Assembly (NCBI RefSeq): GCF_014650915.1 | Contig: NZ_BMVW01000020.1 | Span: 14,524 to 78,523 of the forward strand | DNA: 64,000 bases | Origin: Streptomyces poonensis | GTDB lineage: Bacteria > Actinomycetota > Actinomycetes > Streptomycetales > Streptomycetaceae | Direction of reading: 5' to 3' | Shown here: one piece after another, positions 41,327 through 52,100 of the stretch | Layout of the letters: each line of letters starts with the position of its first letter | Numbering within the stretch: position 1 is the stretch's first letter | Translations under genes and position numbers: made by a program | Notes under the pieces: model-generated | Told to the model about the DNA's origin: nothing | The model's input: only the letters and a program-made list of their open reading frames with translations | Databases searched by the model: none

Positions 41327-42787
41327 ATGCCTGTGACTGTCAAAGACGACTCGTTCACCAACTGGATGCGCCGCGAGGAGATCGCGGAGTCGATGATCCC
41401 GATCATCGGGAAGCTGCACCGCGAGAGGGACGTCACGGTCCTGCTCCACAGCCGCTCCTTGGTGAACAAGTCGGTGGTCAGCATCCTCAAGACCCACCGA
41501 TTCGCCCGCCAGATAGCCGGTGAGGAACTGTCGGTCACCGACACCTGGCCGTTCCTGCAGGCCCTCACCACGCTCGACCTGGGCCCCTCCCAGATCGACA
41601 TCGGCATGCTCGCCGCGACGTACGCGACGGACGACCGCGGCCTGACCGTGGAGCAGTTCACCGCCGAGGCCGTCGCCGGCGCCACCGGTGCCGACAGGAT
41701 CGAGCGCCGCGCCCCGCGTGACGTCGTCCTCTACGGGTTCGGCCGCATCGGCCGCCTCGTGGCCCGGCTGCTCATCGAGAAGGCCGGCTCCGGCAACGGA
41801 CTGCGGCTGCGCGCCATCGTGGTGCGCGGGGACGCCGCCCGGGCCGGCGGTGACCTCGTCAAGCGGGCCTCGCTGCTGCGCCGGGACTCCATCCACGGCC
41901 AGTTCCAGGGCACGATCACCGTCGACGAGGCGAACCGCACGATCGTCGCCAACGGCAACGAGATCAAGGTGATCTACGCGAACGACCCGTCCGAGGTCGA
42001 CTACACCGCGTACGGCATCAAGGACGCCATCCTCATCGACAACACGGGCAAGTGGCGCGACCGCGAGGGCCTGTCCCAGCATCTGCGCCCCGGCATCGAC
42101 AAGGTCGTCCTGACCGCGCCGGGCAAGGGCGACGTGCCCAACATCGTCCACGGCGTCAACCACGACACGGTCAAGCCCGACGAGCAGATCCTGTCCTGCG
42201 CGTCCTGCACCACGAACGCCATCGTCCCGCCGCTGAAGGCGATGGAGGACGAGTTCGGTGTGGTGCGGGGCCATGTGGAGACCGTCCACTCGTTCACCAA
42301 CGACCAGAACCTGCTGGACAACTACCACAAGGCGGACCGCCGCGGCCGTTCCGCGCCGCTCAACATGGTCATCACCGAGACCGGTGCCGCCTCCGCCGTC
42401 GCCAAGGCGCTGCCCGACCTCAAGGCGAGGATCACCGGCAGCTCGATCCGCGTGCCCGTCCCGGACGTCTCGATCGCGATCCTCAACCTGCAGCTCGCGC
42501 GCGAGACCACCCGCGAGGAGGTCCTCGACCACCTCCGCGAGGTGTCGCTGACCTCGCCGCTCAAGCGCCAGATCGACTTCACCACCGCTCCCGACGCGGT
42601 CTCGAGCGACTTCATCGGCTCGCGCCACGCCTCGATCGTCGACGCCGGCGCCACCAAGGTCGAGGGCGACAACGCGATCCTCTACCTCTGGTACGACAAC
42701 GAGTTCGGCTACTCGTGCCAGGTCATCCGGGTCGTCCAGCACGTCTCCGGGGTGGAGTACCCGACGTACCCGGCGCCGGCCGTCTGA
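41327..42787 (+). CDS. gap: Glyceraldehyde-3-phosphate dehydrogenase, long form
   Basis: 486 residues, about 150 longer than the usual enzyme. Residues 1-128 are a family-specific helical extension (SFTNWMRREEIAESMIPIIG); the NAD-binding domain starts LYGFGRIGRLVARLL (GFGRIG 137-142). Catalytic Cys294 lies in SCASCTTNAIVPP and the C-terminal LWYDNEFGYSCQVIRV is canonical. Long-form Gap proteins occur beside the classical one in streptomycetes; direction (glycolytic or gluconeogenic) is unknown. Monocistronic, with a terminator 23 bp after the stop. Confidence 0.9.
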   Translation: MPVTVKDDSFTNWMRREEIAESMIPIIGKLHRERDVTVLLHSRSLVNKSVVSILKTHRFARQIAGEELSVTDTWPFLQALTTLDLGPSQIDIGMLAATYATDDRGLTVEQFTAEAVAGATGADRIERRAPRDVVLYGFGRIGRLVARLLIEKAGSGNGLRLRAIVVRGDAARAGGDLVKRASLLRRDSIHGQFQGTITVDEANRTIVANGNEIKVIYANDPSEVDYTAYGIKDAILIDNTGKWRDREGLSQHLRPGIDKVVLTAPGKGDVPNIVHGVNHDTVKPDEQILSCASCTTNAIVPPLKAMEDEFGVVRGHVETVHSFTNDQNLLDNYHKADRRGRSAPLNMVITETGAASAVAKALPDLKARITGSSIRVPVPDVSIAILNLQLARETTREEVLDHLREVSLTSPLKRQIDFTTAPDAVSSDFIGSRHASIVDAGATKVEGDNAILYLWYDNEFGYSCQVIRVVQHVSGVEYPTYPAPAV

Positions 42788-42810
42788 GCCCGGCTCCCGG
42801 CGCACGTGCC

Positions 42811-42852
42811 GCCGGTCCGGCACCCCGCCGTCGGGCGGGGCGCCGGACCGGC
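42811..42852. terminator. 19-bp stem terminator between gap and mannanase
   Basis: 42811-42829 and 42834-42852 are complementary at 18 of 19 positions with a 4-base loop. It lies between convergent genes and should stop both transcripts. Confidence 0.85.
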
Positions 42853-42877
42853 GATCGCTTCACCGGGTGGCTCGCGG

Positions 42878-44557
42878 TCAGGCGGTGGCGCAGCTCGCCC
42901 CGTTGAGGGTGAACGCGGCCGGAGCGGTGTTCTTGGCGCTCTTGGTCGCGATGAACCCGGCGGTGACCGAGCCGCCGGCCGGGATGGTGGAGGTGTACGA
43001 CGCGGGGGCGACACTCACCGCGCCGCCGTTCTGGGTCGGGGTGCCTCCCCACATGTTGCTGACGGTCTGGCCGTCGGCGAACGTGAACCCGAGCGTCCAG
43101 CCGCTGACAGCGGCCGTGCCGGTGTTGCGGATGGTGATCTCACCCTGGAAGCCGCCCGGCCACTCCCCCACGACGCTGTACTTGACGGAGCAGGACGTAC
43201 CGGGGGTGCCGCCGCTCTCGTCGGTGGTGACGTTCACCGTGGCCGACCGGGCGGAACGGTTGCCCGCGGCGTCGCGCGCGTAGACGGCGAAGGTGTACGC
43301 CGTGTCGGCGGTGAGGCCGGTCACCGTGACCGTGTTGGTGGTCGCGGCGGCGACCGTGGTCTCGGAGCCGCCGCTGACGCGGACGACGTCGTAGCCGGTG
43401 ACGCCGACGTTGTCGGTGGAGGCGGCCCAGGTGAGGGTCACGGACGTGGCGGCCACGGCGGAGGCGGTGGGCGTGCCGGGGGCCGTCGGGGCCTGGGTGT
43501 CACCCGGGGTGCCGCCGCCGAAGACGGTGGCCTCGCGGGCGGTCTGTGCGATGCCGTTCGCGCCGTGGAAGATGCGCTCCCCCCACGAGCTCGTCCGGCT
43601 GGGGTCGAAGTCGAGCACGAGGTCGAGGATCGGGTCGGTGTTGCCGCTCCAGGACCAGGCCAGATAGCCGAGGTCGAGCCGCTCGGCGGCGGCCATCATG
43701 GTGTCCTCGTCCGGGTCGCCGTACTGGTCGGCCGGGCCGCCGAACTCGCCGATGAGGATGGGCAGTCCGGCGGCGACGAAGGCGTCCAGGTAGTCGTTGA
43801 TCTCCTGGGCCGTGTCGAACACGCTGTACATGTGGATCGAGAAGATCAGGTTGCCGGTGGGGTCGGCGTCGTAGACGGACCGGGCGTTGGCTCGCATGAC
43901 GCCCTGCCAGTCCTGGCCCCAGTTGGGCGCGTCCACCATGATCGTGTGCTCGAACCCGGCGTTCCGCAGCTTCTTCACGGCCGCGATGGTGGGGTCGGTC
44001 CAGCCGGCGGGGTCGGTGTTGCCCCAGGGCTCGTTGCCGATGTTGACGATGATGTAGTCCTCTTCGCCCGCGAGGACGCCCTTCAGGCCGATCCAGTAGT
44101 CGGCCGCCTGGTCGAGCGTGGCGGCCGCGGCCTCCTCGCCGTAGCCGGTGGTGTCGTGCACCTCCAGCACGCAGATGAGGCGGTTGGCCTTGCACTGGTC
44201 GACGACGTTCGCCACGTCGGCGGCGCTGTTCGCGGCCCAGCGCTGGCCGCTGGCGAGGACGACGCGCACGGTGTTGGCACCCGTCGCCTTGATGTCGGCC
44301 AGCGACTGCGTCGTCTCGCCCTGGTACCAGGTGTGGGCGTGGTTGACGCCCCGCATGACGAAATCGTTGCCGTTGCCCTCCAGCAGGCGGCCGTCGCTGA
44401 TGTGGAGGCCGGTGGCGGCGGTGCCCGGCGGATCGTCCTGGGCCTGGGCGACGGCCGGGCAGAGAGCGCCGAGGACGGCGAGGCCGAGGGCGGCGACCAG
44501 ACCGGTCAGCAGGCCGGCCAGGGGGCGCTGTCGTGTCGTGCTTCTTGTAGTTCTCAC
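42878..44557 (-). CDS. manA: Secreted GH5 endo-beta-1,4-mannanase with FN3 and CBM2
   Basis: 559 residues. GTG start follows CCAGGAG. Signal peptide 1-40, GH5 subfamily 8-like catalytic domain about 47-355 very similar to my memory of Streptomyces lividans ManA (GLHISDGRLLEGNGNDFVMR, VMRGVNHAHTWY, EVHDTTGYGEE). Acid/base Glu176 (VNIGNEPWG) and nucleophile Glu271 (LIGEFGGPADQ). Then an FN3 module (about 365-452) and a C-terminal CBM2 (about 460-559, SVKYSVVGEWPGGFQGEITI) that binds cellulose or mannan. Cuts mannans and glucomannans. Under a CebR-type operator at 44611. Confidence 0.93.
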   Translation of the reverse strand: MRTTRSTTRQRPLAGLLTGLVAALGLAVLGALCPAVAQAQDDPPGTAATGLHISDGRLLEGNGNDFVMRGVNHAHTWYQGETTQSLADIKATGANTVRVVLASGQRWAANSAADVANVVDQCKANRLICVLEVHDTTGYGEEAAAATLDQAADYWIGLKGVLAGEEDYIIVNIGNEPWGNTDPAGWTDPTIAAVKKLRNAGFEHTIMVDAPNWGQDWQGVMRANARSVYDADPTGNLIFSIHMYSVFDTAQEINDYLDAFVAAGLPILIGEFGGPADQYGDPDEDTMMAAAERLDLGYLAWSWSGNTDPILDLVLDFDPSRTSSWGERIFHGANGIAQTAREATVFGGGTPGDTQAPTAPGTPTASAVAATSVTLTWAASTDNVGVTGYDVVRVSGGSETTVAAATTNTVTVTGLTADTAYTFAVYARDAAGNRSARSATVNVTTDESGGTPGTSCSVKYSVVGEWPGGFQGEITIRNTGTAAVSGWTLGFTFADGQTVSNMWGGTPTQNGGAVSVAPASYTSTIPAGGSVTAGFIATKSAKNTAPAAFTLNGASCATA

Positions 44558-44610
44558 TGCGACTCCTGGAAGTGAGCGCCAAGAAACATGGGCATCGGTC
44601 GGTGACGTGG

Positions 44611-44653
44611 ATGGGAGCGCTCCCATGAACCCATCTAGGCAGGTCCACGTCAA
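44611..44653 (-). promoter_or_regulatory. CebR-type operator and promoter of the mannanase gene
   Basis: ATGGGAGCGCTCCCAT (44611-44626) is a perfect 16-bp palindrome containing TGGGAGCGCTCCCA, the consensus I know for the cellobiose repressor CebR of streptomycetes. On the minus strand a -35-like TTGACG (44653-44648) precedes it. Binding would repress the mannanase until cello-oligosaccharides (or a related ligand) appear. Confidence 0.8.
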
Positions 44654-44714
44654 GAGTCTTCGTGTGCTCTTCCCGGACGTGAACGACACGCCGGGCTCCC
44701 CGCCCCCATGACGG

Positions 44715-44750
44715 GACCGGCGCCCGCCACGAGTGCGGCGGGCGCCGGTC
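44715..44750. terminator. 14-bp stem terminator downstream of the first-listed GH87 gene
   Basis: GACCGGCGCCCGCC (44715-44728) and GGCGGGCGCCGGTC (44737-44750) are perfect complements with an 8-base loop, 29 bp past the GH87 stop on the minus strand. Confidence 0.8.
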
Positions 44751-44778
44751 GCTCACTGGGCCGGGCCGGAGTCCCAGG

Positions 44779-47700
44779 TCAGCAGGGGTTGATGTCGAGT
44801 CGGAAGGTGGTGGTGTTGCGGATGTTCTCGGCGTTGTCGTTCATCCGCAGGCAGTTGAAGGTGGCCTCGCCCACGGCCGGTCCCTGACCGGGTTCGGGCA
44901 TCTCGTTGGCCCAGACACCGATGCCGGACTTGGCGTCCCAGGCGTCCCCGCTCCGGCGGGCCCCGGTGATCGAGATGTCGGTGAGGACCGTGTCCTTGAC
45001 CGGGTTCGCCGGCTGTCCGCCCACGTACTGGGTCTGGAACATGATTCCGCTGTAGGTGGGGTCGACGATGTCGACATGGCTGACCCGGATCCCCTGGAAC
45101 ACCTTGGATGCGGAGAACAGCCAGATGCCGGGGAAGGTCTGGTTCCCCCAGAAGTGTCCGCCGGCCCGCACGACGGAGACGTTCTCGAAGGTCGTCGGCC
45201 CGGTCCCGAAGCCGTTCATCGGGTAACCGAAGTCGAGGGACGAGATGGTGACGCCCGAGTAGACGAGGGTGTCGGCGATGTGGATGTTGCGGAAGGTGTT
45301 GTCGTAGCCGCCGTAGACGGCGACGCCCGCGGCACGCCAGGTCAGGGTCGAGGTCAGGTTCTCGTAGACGTTGTTCTTCATGTCCGCGCCGCCCGCGTCG
45401 ATCGCCGAGAACAGCGCGAAGCTGTCGTCCCCGGTGGCCCGGGCGTCGTTGTTGGACACGAGGTTGTCCGTGGAGCCGTTGGTCATGTTGATGCCGTCGG
45501 CGAACATGTTCCGGATCCGGGAGTTCCTGATGGTGATCCGGTCGGTGTTGGCACCCCAGTAGAGGCAGACCATGTGCTCGTTCCATATGTCGTCGATCAC
45601 TATGTCCGAGACATTGGCGAAGTCGAACACCTTGCCGGGTCCATCGATACGCGAGGTGTAGTTGCCGAAGTAGGCGAAGCCCTTGAAGAGCGAGCCCTTG
45701 GCCGAGGCTTCGGCCCGGAAGCCGACGTCGGTGTTGTCCTGCGTGGTGGGCGCGTGGAACGTCGTGTACCACGGGCCGGCGCCCACGACCTTCACCGCCT
45801 TGCCGTACACCTGGAACTTGCCCGAGGTCTGGTAGTCGCCCGGCGGCAGGTAGACACCGGCCAGCTTGCCCGTGGTGTCCATGCGCACCCGGTCGAGCGC
45901 GTTCTGCACGTCCTGGTGCGTGAAGCCGGCCGGCACGGTGTACGTGGCCGGGTCCGGGTTCGCGACCGGGGCGACCTTCTCCGTGTTGACGAAGTCGATC
46001 GCGTAATGGGCGGCACTGTTGGCGGCGTCCTTCTGCAGGCGGATCCTGCTGCCCGCGGGGATGTTCTCACCGAACATCATGTGCGCCTCGTCGTAGATGT
46101 GCCGCGGGGCACCCGCCCCCGGGCTGTTGCCGGGCGCGGTCTCGGCCCCGTACAGCCAGGCGTACTTCGACGTCAGCGGGAGCGCCTTCCTGAAGACATC
46201 GTCGACGTAGACGTTGAGGGTGGTGTCGATGCCACCGCCGCCCGGGGCGTCCGGCACGGAGAACCGGGTCACGAGGGTGTTGGTCTCGGCGCGGGTGGTG
46301 AACTCGACGTACTCGCCGGTCGCGTCGAGGGTCACCGCCTTGCGACCGGACGCCTCACCGGCGATGTCGCCGACGGTCCGGTTGGGCCCGACGACCTTCG
46401 CGCCGCCGCCGGCGGTGCCGTCCTCCGCCTCGTACATGTCGTACGGCATGTCGGCGCCGCGCCCGACGAACAGCGGCTGGGTGTGGGTGTTGTTCTCCCG
46501 CTTGACCGGCGGCTCGTCGGTGTCGGCGGCGAGGACCGTCCTGACGGTGTACGAGCCGTTGACCGCCGTCCAGGGGCCGAGGCTCACCTGGGCGGTGGCG
46601 CCCGGGGCGATGACCCCGGTGTGCTCACCGCTCAAGGTCCTGACCGTGTCTCCCTGCTCGTCGAGGAGGCTGAGTGTCACCCCGTGGCCGCCCGCCGCGG
46701 TCGGCTCGGTGCCCTGGTTCCTCACCGCGACCTTGAACGTGACGCTGTCACCGGCGGCCGGGCTGGAGGGGGAGGTCGTCACCGAGCCGGCCACCAGGTC
46801 CGAGCCGGCGACCGGCTTGACCACCAGGGCGGTGGGCCTGGTGTAGGTGTTGTTGCTCTCGTTCTGCTCGACGACCGCACCGGCCTCGTCCGCGACCGCG
46901 CTCAGCTCGTACGAGCCCGCGTCGCGGGTTCCGAGCGATGCGCTCACCTTGGTCTCGGCGCCCGCCGCCAGGGCGCCGACCTGGGCGGTGGTGACCTCGG
47001 TGCCGCCGAGGCGCAGCGCGACCCGGCTGGCCGGGGCGGCGGCCGGACCGTCGTTGCGGACGGTGGCCGACACGGTGATCTCGTCCGACTCGACCGGGGC
47101 GGCGGGCGAGGTGGTCAGATCGGTGACGACGAGGTCCGGGTTGGGTGCGGGGACACCGATGACCTGGAACTCGGCGAGCTGACCGGCCGGGGAGCCGGAG
47201 TTGGCGGTGAACCTCAGCCGGACGTCTGCGACGCGCCCGGAGACCGGGACGGTGACGGTGTTGCCGCTCGCCGGGTCGAAGGTGTAGCTCTTCGCCGCGA
47301 CCAGGCTGGAGAAGCCGCTGGCGCTCTGCTCCCTGCCGAGCACCTCGATCGTCTGGGAGCGGGCGGACCACACGCTGTCCGGGTTCAGTCCGAGCACGAG
47401 CCGGTCGACGTCGGCGTTGGCGCCCAGCTCGACGGTGAGGAGGTTCGGGTAGCTGCCGCCCGCGCCCTCCCAGTAGGTGGCGGTGTTGTTGTCGTTGGCG
47501 TTCGCCGCGACGTAGGTGTGCACCGTGGAGGAGGCGTCGATCGGCTTGCCGACGGCGAGATCGGAACCGGTGCCGCCGCTGCCGTTGCGGGTCACCCGGT
47601 TGCTCTCGGCCGACCGGTTGCCGGCCGCGTCCCTGGCGCGGACGTGGTAGGTGACGGTGCCGGAGGCCGGCTGTGTGTCGGTGTAGGTGGTGGTGTTCCC

Positions 47701-49068
47701 GGCCACGCTGCCGCGCAGGACGTTGTTCGCGTAGATGTCGTAGCCGGTCACACCGACGTCGTCCGTCGAGGCCGTCCAGGTCAGCTTCACCTGGCCGCTC
47801 GTGGGCTCGGTGAGGGCCAGGTCCGCCGGCGCCGTCGGGGCCTGGGTGTCGCCGCCGTCGCCGATGCGGGTGACGGTGTTGCTGTCGCCGGACTGGTTGC
47901 CGGACGCGTCCTTCGCCCGTACGCGGTACGACACGGTCTCGTCGGCCGGCCGGTTGTCGGTGAAGGTGGTGACGTCACCGGCGACGCCGGTCAGCAGGGC
48001 GCCGTTGGCGTAGATGTCGTAGCCGGTCACACCGACGTCGTCGGTCGACGCCTTCCAGGTCAGCCTGATCTGGCCGGCGGCGGGCTCCGTGAGAGCCAGG
48101 TTCGCCGGCGCCGTCGGCGCCTGGATGTCGCCGCCGGTCGGCCCGTAGACCTCCAACTCGCCGATCTGGGCGGCCCGCTGGACCGAGTTCGCCGTGACCA
48201 GTACGCGTACGTACCGAGTGCCGGCGGTGTCGAGAGTGATCGTCGCGGTGTTGCTGTTCGACGCGTCGAAGGTGTGGCGCTGCTCGGCCGACAGGTCGGT
48301 GAAGTTCTTGCCGTCGGTGCTTCCCTGGATCTTCAGGGTCTGGCTGCGGCTCTCCCAGCCGGCGGGAAGGCGCAGGACGACTCGGTTGACGCCGACGGTG
48401 GCGCCGAGGTCCGCCTGGAGCCACTGCGGGAAGGAGTTACTGGCGCTCTCCCAGTAGGTGGCCCGGTTGCCGTCGTTCGCCTGGGAGGCCGTGTAGGACT
48501 GGGTGTGGCTGCTCGCGGTGAGGGTCCGCCCGGCGGCGAGGTTCGCCGAGGAGCCGTCGGCTGCGTGCACCTCCAGTTCGGAGAGCTGGGCGGCCTGCCA
48601 GCCGGTGTTGGCGGTGATGTCGACCCGGACGAACCGCGCCTGGGACGCCGGGAAGGACACGGTGACGGTGTTCCCGGAGCCCGGACTGAAGGTGTACGCG
48701 GCGGAGTTCTTGAGCGTGGTGAAGCTGGTGCCGTCCGCGCTGCCCTGCACGGACAGTGTCTGGCTGCGGCTCTCCCAGCCGGCGGGGAGCTTCAGCACGA
48801 CCTCGTCGACGCGGGTGGCCGTCCCGAGGTCGGCCTGGACCCACTGGGGCAGGTTGGAACCGGCGCTCTGCCAGTACGTTCCCTGGTTGCCGTCGGTGAT
48901 GTTCCGGGCGCCGTACTCGCTGTGGGAGCTGCTCGCCGACGCGGTGTCGCCGAGCGCGATGTTCGGTCCGCCCGCCGCGCGGGCGGTCACCAGCGGACCG
49001 CCCAGCATCAGCAGGCTCGTCATGACCACGGCGCACACGCCCCGTGATCTCCGGATGGGGATGGTCAT
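44779..49068 (-). CDS. Secreted multimodular GH87-type alpha-1,3-glucanase (1429 aa)
   Basis: Signal peptide 1-32. Modules in order: two discoidin/F5-8C carbohydrate-binding domains (about 35-170 and 173-312), two FN3 domains (about 318-405 and 411-497), a third discoidin-like domain (about 503-635), two CARDB domains (640-745, 750-870), a CBM35-like domain (about 875-1030, EAEDGTAGGGAKVVGPNRTV), and a right-handed beta-helix (about 1045-1429). The helix holds ADGINMTNGS with Asp1191 and ATGDDSF with Asp1214/Asp1215. Spacing D-(+23)-D-(+24)-D equals the three catalytic aspartates I recall for GH87 mycodextranases/alpha-1,3-glucanases (Agl-KA Asp1067, 1090, 1091). Target would be alpha-1,3-glucan of fungal walls or mutan. 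ATG follows GCGAGGAC. Confidence 0.75.
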   Translation of the reverse strand: MTIPIRRSRGVCAVVMTSLLMLGGPLVTARAAGGPNIALGDTASASSSHSEYGARNITDGNQGTYWQSAGSNLPQWVQADLGTATRVDEVVLKLPAGWESRSQTLSVQGSADGTSFTTLKNSAAYTFSPGSGNTVTVSFPASQARFVRVDITANTGWQAAQLSELEVHAADGSSANLAAGRTLTASSHTQSYTASQANDGNRATYWESASNSFPQWLQADLGATVGVNRVVLRLPAGWESRSQTLKIQGSTDGKNFTDLSAEQRHTFDASNSNTATITLDTAGTRYVRVLVTANSVQRAAQIGELEVYGPTGGDIQAPTAPANLALTEPAAGQIRLTWKASTDDVGVTGYDIYANGALLTGVAGDVTTFTDNRPADETVSYRVRAKDASGNQSGDSNTVTRIGDGGDTQAPTAPADLALTEPTSGQVKLTWTASTDDVGVTGYDIYANNVLRGSVAGNTTTYTDTQPASGTVTYHVRARDAAGNRSAESNRVTRNGSGGTGSDLAVGKPIDASSTVHTYVAANANDNNTATYWEGAGGSYPNLLTVELGANADVDRLVLGLNPDSVWSARSQTIEVLGREQSASGFSSLVAAKSYTFDPASGNTVTVPVSGRVADVRLRFTANSGSPAGQLAEFQVIGVPAPNPDLVVTDLTTSPAAPVESDEITVSATVRNDGPAAAPASRVALRLGGTEVTTAQVGALAAGAETKVSASLGTRDAGSYELSAVADEAGAVVEQNESNNTYTRPTALVVKPVAGSDLVAGSVTTSPSSPAAGDSVTFKVAVRNQGTEPTAAGGHGVTLSLLDEQGDTVRTLSGEHTGVIAPGATAQVSLGPWTAVNGSYTVRTVLAADTDEPPVKRENNTHTQPLFVGRGADMPYDMYEAEDGTAGGGAKVVGPNRTVGDIAGEASGRKAVTLDATGEYVEFTTRAETNTLVTRFSVPDAPGGGGIDTTLNVYVDDVFRKALPLTSKYAWLYGAETAPGNSPGAGAPRHIYDEAHMMFGENIPAGSRIRLQKDAANSAAHYAIDFVNTEKVAPVANPDPATYTVPAGFTHQDVQNALDRVRMDTTGKLAGVYLPPGDYQTSGKFQVYGKAVKVVGAGPWYTTFHAPTTQDNTDVGFRAEASAKGSLFKGFAYFGNYTSRIDGPGKVFDFANVSDIVIDDIWNEHMVCLYWGANTDRITIRNSRIRNMFADGINMTNGSTDNLVSNNDARATGDDSFALFSAIDAGGADMKNNVYENLTSTLTWRAAGVAVYGGYDNTFRNIHIADTLVYSGVTISSLDFGYPMNGFGTGPTTFENVSVVRAGGHFWGNQTFPGIWLFSASKVFQGIRVSHVDIVDPTYSGIMFQTQYVGGQPANPVKDTVLTDISITGARRSGDAWDAKSGIGVWANEMPEPGQGPAVGEATFNCLRMNDNAENIRNTTTFRLDINPC

Positions 49069-49130
49069 CGGTCCTCGCTTCGTGGACGCGCACCCTGTCA
49101 GCGCGCGATGCGGCTCGGTGATTGCCGTCG

Positions 49131-49177
49131 CCGGTACGGCGGCTCGCGGAGCGGAGCAGGGCGGGCCGCCGTACCGG
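49131..49177. terminator. 12-bp stem hairpin between the two GH87 genes
   Basis: CCGGTACGGCGG (49131-49142) pairs perfectly with CCGCCGTACCGG (49166-49177) over 23 bases. It lies 13 bp past the upstream GH87 stop, so the two genes are probably transcribed separately, or with attenuation of the second. Confidence 0.6.
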
Positions 49178-49189
49178 TGTCGAGGGGAG

Positions 49190-52100
49190 TCAGTCGCGCC
49201 TGATGACGAACTGCGAGCCGGGCTCGACGCAGACGTCGCTCTCCGCCGAGTCGGTGATGGTCACGTCCGTCAGGGTCGCGCTGCCCCGGGCGCCGCCCAT
49301 CGCGAGGACGCCGCAGCCGTTGACCGACTTGTCGATGCGGACGTCTGTGATCTTCACGTCCGGTATCGCGCCGCCACCCGTCTTGAACTGGATGCCGTCG
49401 TAGGTCGAGTCGTGGATGTCGGTGTCCCTGATGGTGACCCCCGGGATGTCCGGCCCCTGCGCGAAGAGCGTGACGGCGCCGAACTCCTGGTCCTCGTTCC
49501 AGAAGGCGCCGCCCGTGCGGTACAGGCCGTTGTTCGTGATGAGGGTCCGGCCGGAGAAGGGCAGCGGGTCGTGGTCGGTGGCCAGCATGATCCCCGGGTA
49601 GTTCATGGTGTCGGAGACCAGGTTGTTCTCGATCGTGTTGCCGTACCCGCCGTAGACCGCGATGCCGTTGGCCCGCCAGGGCAGCTGGATCGTGTTGTTG
49701 CGGAAGTGGTTGTCGTGGCCGATGTCGACCGAGGTGTCCTTCACGTACTTGCTGGCCCACACCGCGAGCGCGTCGTCACCGGTGTTGCGGAAGGAGGAGT
49801 TGAACACGGTGGAGTCGCGGGTGCCGTTGGCGAAGTTGACGCCGTCGGCGTAGGTGTTGCGGATCCGTACGCCGCTGAACTCGACCCCGTCACCGGGGCC
49901 CCACAGCTCGGGGATGTTGGCGTAGTCGCGGCCGACCCAGGCGCCGACGTTGGCGTGCTCGATCCACACGTTGGTGATCTTCGTGTCCTTGCCGAAGCGG
50001 CCGTTGAGCGCGACGCCGCCCTCCGCGCCCCCGTCGCCGCCCCGGATGGTGCCGGAGCCGAAGATCGCGATGTCGGAGATCTTCGTGTTGTCGTCGATGT
50101 CGAAGCCGAAGTTGCCCTCGTGCGGGTGGTTGATGCCGCCGGCCTGGTGGGGCGGGGTGAGCGAGTACAGCTGCGCGTGCCACATACCGGCGCCGCGGAT
50201 CGTCACGTCACGGATGCCGACCTGGTTGTACTGCCCGCGGTTCTGCGGGTCGTCGGTCAGGATCTTCCTCTCCTGGCGCCACTGGCCGGCCGGGATCCAC
50301 ACGCAGTCGATCTCGCCCTTCTGGTCGGCGGTGACGGCCCGCTGGATCGCGTCCGCGTCGTCGATGCCGTCGTTGGGCACGGCGCCGTACTGGGTGATCG
50401 AGGTGCACGCCGCGGGCTTGGCGGCCGGGGCGGCGACCTGCTCCAGGTCGATCAGGTCGATGACGTAGAAGGCGGCGGTGTCGCCCGCGTCCCGCTGGAG
50501 GCGGAACTCGGTGCCCGCCGGGTAGGTCTCGGTCAGCAGCGCGTTCGACTCGTCGAAGAGCCGGCGCGCGTCGCCGCCCGGGGTGTTGGTCAGGCCCTCG
50601 GGGTCGTCGGTGGTCCCGTAGAGCCAGCTGTGCCTGGACGAGAGCGTCAGCTTCCGGACGAACTCGTCGTCGGCGTAGAGGCTGATCGTGGCCTCGCGTC
50701 CGCCGCCGGTGGCCGAGTCCGGGATCGAGTTGCGTACGACGATGGAGTTGGCGGCGCCGGTGGAGGTGAACTCCACATGGTCACCGGTGTCGTCGAGACG
50801 TACCGACCGGCGGCCGGAGGACTCGGTGGCGAAGTTGGTGTGCCCGAAGGTGCGCTGCTTGTCGGCGGTGAGGAGGGTGCCGTCGTAGCGGCCGTCCTCG
50901 GCCTCGTACTCGGTGTACGGGACGGCGGCGCCGCGTCCGACGACGAGGGAGCGGGCGAAGACGTTGTTGTTCTCGTCGGTCTCCTCGACCGTGCCGGTCG
51001 CGTCGGCCGTGGCGGTCAGGGTGACGCCGCCGTTGGTGGCCTTCCAGGTTCCCTCGACGGCGACGGTGGCCGTGCCGCCCGCGGCGATGGCTTCGGTCGT
51101 GCCCTGGAGGGTGGTGCCGCCGACGGTGAGGCGGGTGACGGTGCCGGCGGGGACGGCGGTGGTGCCGCGGTTGTTCACCGCCACCGTGAAGGAGACGGAC
51201 GCACCGGCCGCGGGCGACGCCGGGTCGCTGGTGATGCCGGTGACCCGCAGGTCCGGGCCCGGGCTCTGGGCGACGGTCAGCTTGTTGTCCGCGGTCCGGC
51301 TGTTGTTGCCGTTGTCCAGCTCGGCGACGGTGTCCGTCGGGTCGACGACGGCCGAGACGGTGTACGAGCCCTGCGGGCGCCTGCCGACGGGGACGGAGAC
51401 GGTCGCGGACGCTCCGGCCGGGAGGGAGGCGACCGGAGCGGAACCGGCGACGGCGCCCTCGACGCTGACGTTCACCGCAGTCGCGGAGGCGGTCGCGGTG
51501 CCGGCGTTACGGACGGTGGCCTTGACCGTCACGTCGTCCTTCTCGGACGGGGCGGCCGGGGACCAGGTCAGGTCGGTGACGAGGAGGTCCGGGCTGGGCG
51601 CCGCCCTGCCGAGCACCTGGAGTTCGGCGACCTGGGCGCCGGGGGCTCCGGTGTTGGAGAAGAAGGACAGCCTCAGGTCCGCGACGCGGCCGGTCACCGG
51701 GATCACCACGGAGTTCTGGCCCGACGACGGGCTGAAGGCGTAGTCGGCCCTGGCCTTCAGGGAGGTGAAGGCGGAGGCCCCCTGCGCGCGCCCCAGGACC
51801 TCCAGGGACTGCTTCCGCGGCCCCCAGACCTGGTCCGGGTTCAGCTTGACGACGACGGCCTCGACATCCGCGTCGGCGCCGAGCTTCACGGTCAGTCCGG
51901 CCGGGAAGCCCGCCGACTCCCAGTAGGTGCCGGGGTTGGCGTCGTTGGCGTTCTTCGCCAGGTGGTTCTGCGTCGTGGACGTCGCCTCGATGGGCTTGTT
52001 CCGCGCCAGGTCGGTGCCCTCGACCGGCGGGTCGACGGGGCCCCCGCCGTCCTCGCCGTAGATCTCCAGCTCGGACAGCTGCGCCGCGTTCCAGACCGAG

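Noticed and set aside
45076..49047. A plus-strand open frame of 1323 codons antisense to the GH87 gene
   Set aside because: It mirrors codon third-position GC bias of the true gene; its product is Arg/Gly/Val-rich without domains, whereas the minus strand encodes a signal peptide and recognisable modules.
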